A stretch of DNA of 10,314 bases, from assembly GCA_964558445.1 (NCBI GenBank), contig CAZLEA010000055.1, positions 1 to 10,314 of the forward strand, read 5' to 3'. Position numbers and translations under genes: made by a program. Of this stretch, positions 6,118 through 10,314 are shown piece after piece. This DNA comes from CAYXVJ01 sp964558445 (lineage in GTDB: Bacteria > Bacillota > Clostridia > Saccharofermentanales > Fastidiosipilaceae). The notes below the pieces were generated by a model, which was not told where the DNA came from, made no database searches, and worked only from the letters and a program-made list of their open reading frames with translations. How positions within the stretch are numbered: position 1 is the stretch's first letter; each line of letters begins with the position of its first letter.

Positions 6118-7363
6118 AGGTTTCCTCCGTCGTTCTTAGTACAGCCATAGACCACAAACAGCGATCCAACAAACCGTTGATCTTCGCGATGGCCGTGCCG
6201 TAGTTGGTGATGGCGATGCCGGCATTGTCGGCATGGCGGAGGCGGTATTGCATCTCCTTGGTGTTTAACATACAAGCTCCACAATGCAAAACGAGCTTAT
6301 ATGAACTTAAATCACCGGGGAATGTTCCGCCGCTTGTGACGTCAAATCGTAGGTCCCGGCCCGTATAGGTACGAAGCCAGGCCGGTAATTTGACGCTTCC
6401 TATATCGTCACATTGGCGATGGTGCGTACACCCTTCGGCAATGAGGATACGATCTTGATCCTGTAGTGTATCGATTGTCTTGGCTGCCTCTGCTTGGCGC
6501 CCCAGATCGCCCTTCATACGTGAGAAGAGCATGCTAAACGAGACGAGCGGCAGTGACTCGGGTATCAGAGGCGAGACCTCATGGAAGACCTGGCTGTCCG
6601 TCACGACCAGACGCGGTGCCTTCTGCAGCGATGCCAGCGCCTCCTCGATCTCGCCGGGCTGTACGCAGATGCCGATGGCCGATGTATCCAGGATCTCGCG
6701 CAGCACTTGCTGCTGGGGGAGGATCAGGCGACCTCTGGGGGCGCCCTGATCGATCGGCATGACGAGCAGCACGATATCACCCGGACGGATGAGGTCCGAG
6801 ATGAGCGGGCGCTCCTTGGGCACCGTCTCGAGGAGCCGGACCATCTTCTGTTTGAGAGGGTCGATGCCGCGACCGGTCAGAGCGTTGACTCGGACAGCTT
6901 GAGTGCTTGCCTCTGTGTCTTCTCGATCATGTATCGCCTCAATTGTTTCTCTTGCAGCGGTCATCTCGTCTGCCTCGACCATCTCGTTTCGCACGAGCAG
7001 GGTCGGCACTTGCTTATCTATTTCTCGGAGTATCGCCGCTTCTGCAGCATCTAGTCCCTCGGCACGATCGGTCACCAAGAGGACGAGGTTTGCGCGCCTC
7101 AGAGCCTCTTGGGTCTTGGCCATACGCAGGTTGCCGAGTTCCGACTTGTCGTCTAATCCTGCCGTATCGACTAGCATGACGGGACCCAGTGGCAGCAATT
7201 CCATCGCCTTCTGTACGGGATCCGTCGTCGTGCCCGCCTTGTCCGAGACGATGGCGAGCGTCTGTCCCGTCAGGGCGTTCAGGAGCGAGGACTTGCCCAC
7301 GTTCGTGCGACCGAGGAGGACGATGACGGGGCGATCCAGCCCGTCTCTGCTTGCTTGTTTCAT
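6104..7363 (-). CDS. hydF: [FeFe]-hydrogenase maturation GTPase HydF
   Basis: HydF is the scaffold on which the 2Fe subcluster is finished before transfer to apo-HydA; it has a GTPase, a dimerisation and an Fe-S domain. The 419-residue length is normal. GTPase motifs: P-loop GRTNVGKS (18-25), switch T45-T47, DTAG (66-69). The base-recognition motif NKxD is replaced by NEMV (126-129), which is unusual. The Fe-S domain has the family pattern CxH-x45-HCxxC (C312, H314, H360, C361, C364). The start at 7363 has AGGAGGG seven bases upstream, and that site overlaps the hydG stop codon. The end overlaps the hydA start by 14 bases, so translation is probably coupled. Confidence 0.95.
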   Translation of the reverse strand: MKQASRDGLDRPVIVLLGRTNVGKSSLLNALTGQTLAIVSDKAGTTTDPVQKAMELLPLGPVMLVDTAGLDDKSELGNLRMAKTQEALRRANLVLLVTDRAEGLDAAEAAILREIDKQVPTLLVRNEMVEADEMTAARETIEAIHDREDTEASTQAVRVNALTGRGIDPLKQKMVRLLETVPKERPLISDLIRPGDIVLLVMPIDQGAPRGRLILPQQQVLREILDTSAIGICVQPGEIEEALASLQKAPRLVVTDSQVFHEVSPLIPESLPLVSFSMLFSRMKGDLGRQAEAAKTIDTLQDQDRILIAEGCTHHRQCDDIGSVKLPAWLRTYTGRDLRFDVTSGGTFPGDLSSYKLVLHCGACMLNTKEMQYRLRHADNAGIAITNYGTAIAKINGLLDRCLWSMAVLRTTEETYEIN

Positions 7364-7375
7364 CTATCAGCCCTC

Positions 7376-8800
7376 CTAGAAACGGAAGTCTCTGGCGCCA
7401 CCGCGGATCGCCTCGAGGTGCCGGCTTGCGATATCTCGCACCTTGTCGTTTGGGATGCGCGATAACTCCTCTTGGATGAGCTTGTGGCCGAGAACTGTCG
7501 CCTCCTCGCTTGCATAGTCTTCCAGATATTCACCGAGCGTCATCAGAGCGTTGGGCTGGCAACAGTTTGCGATCTGGCCGGACTTCAGCAGCTGCATGAA
7601 GCGGTCTCCCGTGCGTCCCTCGCGATAGCAGGCGGTACAGAAACTGGGGATATAACCGAGCTCCAGCAACCAAGTCACGATCTCATCCAGGCTTCGCTCG
7701 TCGTGGAGGCTGAATTGATCGGAGCCCTCCGCGTCTTCGCTGACTGCTGCATCGTAGCCGCCGACCGTCGTCTTCGAAGCGCCGCTTAGCTGGGTGACAC
7801 CGAGCTCCAGGGCCTTGGCTCGCATGGCGGGGCTCTCTCTGGTGGAGAGAATCAAGCCGGTATAGGGGACGGCGAGGCGCAGTACGGTGATGAGGCGGGC
7901 GAACAAGTCATCCGGCACCGCATCCCCGAAGTCAGAGACATCGATATCGTCTGCCGGACAGATGCGCGGAAGACTGATGGTATGCGGCCCCACACCATGC
8001 ACGGCTTCGAGGTGTTCTGCATGCATCAGGAGGCCGACTAGTTCGTAGGCGTGATTCTCGAGTCCGAACAAGACGCCGATGCCTACGTCATCGATGCCGC
8101 CGTCCATCGCACGATCCATCGCCTCGGTGTGCCAGACATAGTCGCTCTTGGGCCCGGCGGGGTGTAGTTCCTCGTAGCGCGCCCGATTATACGTCTCTTG
8201 GAAGAGGATATAGGTGCCGATACCGGCATCGGCCAGTCGCTTGTAGTTCTCGGTCGTGGTCGCGGCGATGTTGACGTTCACGCGGCGAATCGAGCCGTTC
8301 TGATGGTGGATGCTGTAGATCGTCTCGATGCTCTCGACCAGATAATCCATGGTGTTATGCTTCGGGTCTTCGCCAAGCTCGAGTGCGAGTCGCTTATGCC
8401 CCATATCTTCTAGCGCGATGACTTCGCGGAGGATCTCATCTTGGCTGAGCTTACGCCTTGGCATAGCCTTGTTCTGCACGTGATACGGACAGTATACGCA
8501 GCTGTTGATGCAGTAGTTTGAGAGATAGAGCGGGGCGAACATGACGATGCGTCGGCCGTAGAAGTGCTCTTTGATATGCTTACCGAGGAGCTCCGCATCC
8601 CGTCGTATCTCCGGATCTTCGCAAGCCAAGAGTACGGCAGCCTCACGATGACTGAGCCCATCGAGACTTGCCGCCTTGGCCAGAATCTGCCGTACGAAGG
8701 CGAGATCACGGCTTGCGGCACGCGCATAAGCGAGCGTCTCTACGATCTCTTGATGGTCGATGAATTCGTGTGCGTGCCTGGAGTGTTTGTCGTATGTCAT
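7376..8800 (-). CDS. hydG: [FeFe]-hydrogenase maturase HydG (radical SAM tyrosine lyase)
   Basis: HydG cleaves tyrosine to p-cresol and dehydroglycine, yielding the CO and cyanide ligands of the H-cluster on an iron synthon. The 474-residue length fits the family. The radical SAM cluster motif CX3CX2C is C97, C101, C104 (NYCINSCVYCPYH). The C-terminal auxiliary cluster motif CX2C-X22-C is C388, C391, C414, within SFCTACYREGRTGDRFM and CCQPNAL. Residue 413, just before the last ligand, is also Cys, where I would expect Phe (NFCxPNA) from the family. The ATG at 8800 is preceded by GAGGTGA, which overlaps the hydE stop codon; only 4 bases separate hydE and hydG. The C-terminus ends GGARDFRF, normal for the family. 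Confidence 0.97.
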   Translation of the reverse strand: MTYDKHSRHAHEFIDHQEIVETLAYARAASRDLAFVRQILAKAASLDGLSHREAAVLLACEDPEIRRDAELLGKHIKEHFYGRRIVMFAPLYLSNYCINSCVYCPYHVQNKAMPRRKLSQDEILREVIALEDMGHKRLALELGEDPKHNTMDYLVESIETIYSIHHQNGSIRRVNVNIAATTTENYKRLADAGIGTYILFQETYNRARYEELHPAGPKSDYVWHTEAMDRAMDGGIDDVGIGVLFGLENHAYELVGLLMHAEHLEAVHGVGPHTISLPRICPADDIDVSDFGDAVPDDLFARLITVLRLAVPYTGLILSTRESPAMRAKALELGVTQLSGASKTTVGGYDAAVSEDAEGSDQFSLHDERSLDEIVTWLLELGYIPSFCTACYREGRTGDRFMQLLKSGQIANCCQPNALMTLGEYLEDYASEEATVLGHKLIQEELSRIPNDKVRDIASRHLEAIRGGARDFRF

Positions 8801-8804
8801 GGGT

Positions 8805-9872
8805 TCACCTCATGGGTAGGGCCGAGTCGATCGCTCGGTAGTCGCCGCGAGTGCTCAGAAGCTCGTAGCCACGGTCGTGGAGGTAATTACTCAGTTGTTG
8901 TTTCGCATCTTGGGCGGCGTCTGCTATGCAGAGCTTGCCGTCGTAGAGCGCATAGTCCTTGCGATGTGAGACGGGGGAGAGGTTTGGCATCACCACATTC
9001 GCGCCCGCGTCAAACGCCAGAGCCCTCCCCAGCGGGTCGAGGCTCGCCAGCGAAGTAGTCGCGGGAATCAATCTCGTTGGTCCCTGGATGCGAAGGAGGC
9101 TGATGAGGAAGAGCGTGAGTTCTAGACTACCTGCTTGGTATGAAGCAAAGGGAGTCCCAGAAGACGGCATAAACGGCCCGATCCCCACCATAGCGGGGTC
9201 GAAGCCTTGGATGAAGTAGAGATCTTGTGCGAGATGGGCCGTCGTCTGACCGGGGCTGCCGACCATGAAGCCGGCGCCGACTTGATAGCCGATAGTGCGG
9301 AGGGATTCCAGACAGGCGAGGCGAGCGGATAGCTGCATCGTCTCCGGGTGGAGCTGGCCGTAGTGGGTAGCATCGGCTGTTTCGTGACGCAGCAGATAGC
9401 GGTCGGCACCGGCCTCGAACCAGGCACGGTAAGCCTCAGGTGAGCGCTCGCCGACAGATAGAGTGATGGCGACATCGGGGTAGTTGCTGCGAATCAGTGA
9501 AACGAGCTTCGTAATCGCTTGATCGGTGTAGAAGGGGTCCTCGCCGCTCTGCAGCACGAAGGTCTTGTACCCTAGCGCATAGCCCTGGGCACAGGCCTCT
9601 AGAACTTCGTCTTCCGTGAGTCTATAGCGAGAGATGGGTTTGGAACGCCGAAGACCGCAGTAGTAGCAGTCTTGGCGACAGATGTTGCTGAATTCGATCA
9701 GGCCACGGACATAGATACCGCGACCGAAGTGGCGATCCGTAAGTGCGCGCGCGAGCGACGCCGCCCTGGCACCGAGCTCGGGGCTGAAGCTGTCGAGAAG
9801 CGCCCTGTATCCCTCTATGGATAGAGATCGTTCTTCTCCTAATTGATCGAGCAAATCGAACGCGATCACCAC
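8805..9872 (-). CDS. hydE: [FeFe]-hydrogenase maturase HydE (radical SAM)
   Basis: HydE is a radical SAM enzyme that acts on the HydG iron product on the way to the azadithiolate-bridged diiron site. The 355-residue length is normal. The radical SAM motif CX3CX2C is C65, C69, C72 (NICRQDCYYCGLR). Other family segments are LQSGEDPFY (107-115), RHETAD (162-167), GFMVGSPGQT (201-210), GIGPFMPSSGTPF (230-242) and VVMPNLSPVSHRKDY (293-307). The second C-terminal cluster of some HydE proteins (CX7CX2C) is absent: only C315 remains there, and that cluster is known not to be essential. The gene starts with GTG; two in-frame GTG codons compete (see the ribosome binding site entry). It is first in the hydEGFA operon. 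Confidence 0.95.
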   Translation of the reverse strand: MVIAFDLLDQLGEERSLSIEGYRALLDSFSPELGARAASLARALTDRHFGRGIYVRGLIEFSNICRQDCYYCGLRRSKPISRYRLTEDEVLEACAQGYALGYKTFVLQSGEDPFYTDQAITKLVSLIRSNYPDVAITLSVGERSPEAYRAWFEAGADRYLLRHETADATHYGQLHPETMQLSARLACLESLRTIGYQVGAGFMVGSPGQTTAHLAQDLYFIQGFDPAMVGIGPFMPSSGTPFASYQAGSLELTLFLISLLRIQGPTRLIPATTSLASLDPLGRALAFDAGANVVMPNLSPVSHRKDYALYDGKLCIADAAQDAKQQLSNYLHDRGYELLSTRGDYRAIDSALPMR

Positions 9873-9882
9873 GGTACCTCCC
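9867..9882 (-). promoter_or_regulatory. Ribosome binding site and twin GTG starts of hydE
   Basis: GGGAGG (9882-9877 on the minus strand) is 4 bases before the GTG at 9872-9870 and 7 bases before the next GTG at 9869-9867. The second has the better spacing, so hydE may begin one codon later. The proteins differ by a single residue. Confidence 0.6.
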
Positions 9883-9951
9883 AGGCTTAAGATATGGCAT
9901 TACGGTCATAAGATAAGTATGTATCGATTGGTTATATCGCAATGTGCGCTT

Positions 9952-9979
9952 AGAATAGCATATGGGCAACAATTGTAAA
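9952..9979 (-). promoter_or_regulatory. Candidate promoter of the hydEGFA operon
   Basis: On the minus strand TTTACA (9979-9974, 5 of 6) is followed by a 16-base spacer and TATTCT (9957-9952, 4 of 6). Transcription would start near 9945, giving a leader of about 70 bases. It lies in an AT-rich stretch that contrasts with the GC-rich genes. No better pair is seen closer to hydE. Confidence 0.45.
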
Positions 9980-10020
9980 AGGGATATCGATAAATATTGA
10001 CGGTTAAAAACAACCAAATA

Positions 10021-10042
10021 TTTCGCTCCAAATTGTGCGAAA
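10021..10042. repeat. Inverted repeat TTTCGC-N10-GCGAAA, possible operator
   Basis: TTTCGC (10021-10026) and GCGAAA (10037-10042) are perfect arms with centres 16 bases apart, a spacing that could suit a dimeric regulator. It lies between the hyd promoter and a divergent promoter at 10091. The palindromes AAATATTT (10016-10023) and TATCGATA (9985-9992) lie nearby. It does not match the Rex consensus. Confidence 0.35.
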
Positions 10043-10066
10043 CGTACTAAAGAAGCTGGCAGCAGA

Positions 10067-10096
10067 TTAAGTATACGGAAGAAAACATGTTATACT
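10067..10096 (+). promoter_or_regulatory. Extended -10 promoter, divergent from hydE
   Basis: TATACT (10091-10096) is preceded by TG one base upstream (10088-10089), giving the extended -10 form TGnTATACT. A weak -35 (TTAAGT, 10067-10072) is 18 bases upstream. Extended -10 promoters do not need a good -35. The start of transcription would fall near 10102-10104. Confidence 0.5.
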
Positions 10097-10102
10097 GTGT
10101 GT

Positions 10103-10157
10103 GACAGAGCCCACCACGCCTCTCAACGATGCGGACCACCGGTGGGACTTTTTTTAT
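10103..10157 (+). ncRNA. Possible short terminated transcript (small RNA or attenuator)
   Basis: From the predicted start near 10103 to the T run ending at 10155, the transcript would be only about 50 bases. It has no ribosome binding site with an open frame of any length. Either it is a free small RNA or it is the prematurely ended leader of a gene beyond the right edge. I do not recognise it as a known riboswitch, T-box or housekeeping RNA. Confidence 0.35.
10110..10157 (+). terminator. Intrinsic terminator after a short leader
   Basis: CCCACC (10110-10115) pairs with GGTGGG (10141-10146), followed after AC by seven T (10149-10155) and ATTT. An inner CGC/GCG (10117-10119, 10131-10133) can also pair. 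The 10-base palindrome CCACCGGTGG (10136-10145) overlaps the 3' arm and would compete between RNA molecules. No gene on the + strand lies directly upstream, which makes it more likely to serve the short transcript. Confidence 0.6.
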
Positions 10158-10314
10158 TTAGCCCACAGGATTCTCCTGGCAAGCCTCGGGTATCAAGATA
10201 TTCGTAGAGATATGGGCTACGGACAAGGGGGAACGGAGATTGTCACGTTTATCGCGTATAAGAGATAGTTATACCTATAGCAACTCCCGAGAATTGATCT
10301 TCAGAGTTATACGC
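10158..10314 (+). other. Non-coding right end with RNA-like pairing
   Basis: No convincing open frame is seen here. AGCCCA (10160-10165) pairs with TGGGCT (10213-10218). Inside, CAGGA/TCCTG (10166-10170, 10174-10178) and TATC/GATA (10191-10194, 10209-10212) directly abut the outer stem, which gives a drawable three-way junction. Further right, GCGTATAA (10254-10261) is an inverted copy of TTATACGC (10307-10314), and AGTTATAC occurs at 10267 and 10305. This may be the 5' leader of a + strand gene outside the window. Confidence 0.3.

Noticed and set aside
6480..7379. Several + strand open frames of 70-158 codons
   Set aside because: All are antisense to hydF, overlap one another, and give Arg/Ser/Ala-rich sequence without family features.
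9622..10017. Open frame of 131 codons on the - strand overlapping the hydE start
   Set aside because: It overlaps hydE in another frame; its coding part there is a shadow of HydE, and its start lies in the AT-rich promoter region.
9974..10042. Rex (redox) operator
   Set aside because: TTGTGCGAAA and TTGTTTTTAACC have half-site resemblance only; neither has the symmetrical TTGTNAAN-type partner half at the right distance.
10103..10160. T-box leader
   Set aside because: The GGTGG and CCACC elements and the T run recall a T-box antiterminator, but the conserved TGGNACCGCG bulge and a stem I are missing on either strand.
10160..10218. c-di-GMP (GEMM) riboswitch
   Set aside because: GGCAAGCCTC resembles the GCAAAGCCTCCGG segment, but the second conserved hairpin, the CACAGGGCAAACC element and the tetraloop receptor are not in place.
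1..10314. CRISPR array, insertion sequence, tRNA or rRNA
   Set aside because: No regularly spaced short repeats, transposase motifs, terminal inverted repeats with target duplication, or tRNA T-loop and anticodon patterns were seen on either strand.

Overview
The window looks like a piece of chromosome from a Gram-positive obligate anaerobe of the Firmicutes, probably a fermentative clostridial-type bacterium. The evidence is a cell-wall-anchored repeat surface protein next to a sortase, a complete [FeFe]-hydrogenase maturation set (HydE, HydG, HydF), and a large NAD(P)-linked [FeFe] hydrogenase. Coding DNA is GC-rich (by eye somewhat over half G+C), and the untranslated region at the right end is clearly AT-rich. 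I cannot name a genus.

Layout. Positions 1-732 (+) hold the 3' end of a surface protein with tandem SdrD-type B domains, a Pro/Thr/Gly-rich stalk and a C-terminal anchoring segment that lacks a canonical LPXTG. After a 185-base gap with two hairpins comes a membrane-anchored class B-like sortase (918-1832, +). Its catalytic Arg position is Lys, and no Arg follows the catalytic Cys. A strong hairpin with a UUCG tetraloop (1853-1884) separates this pair from a convergent EamA/DMT transporter (1899-2822, -), which has its own good sigma-A-type promoter.

Positions 2944-9872 (-) are one tight operon, transcribed right to left in the order hydE, hydG, hydF, hydA. The genes are 4 or 12 bases apart or overlap by 14. 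HydA is a 1057-residue fusion: a [2Fe-2S] domain, a GltD/NfnB-like FAD and NAD(P) module, two [4Fe-4S] ferredoxin motifs and an H-cluster domain. HydG makes the CO/CN-bearing iron synthon, HydE works on the diiron precursor, and HydF is the scaffold that delivers the 2Fe subcluster. The operon therefore encodes an enzyme predicted to exchange electrons between NAD(P)H and H2, plus the machinery to build its active site.

Positions 9873-10314 contain no gene that I can see. They hold a candidate hyd promoter, an inverted repeat that could be an operator, a divergent extended -10 promoter followed about 50 bases later by an intrinsic terminator (a possible short RNA or attenuator), and a segment that can be drawn as a three-way RNA junction.

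The points most worth a second look are the Arg-to-Lys sortase beside a substrate with a non-standard sorting signal, the single-chain GltD-hydrogenase fusion with altered H-cluster loops, a HydF whose G4 (NKxD) motif is lost, and the short divergent transcript upstream of hydE.
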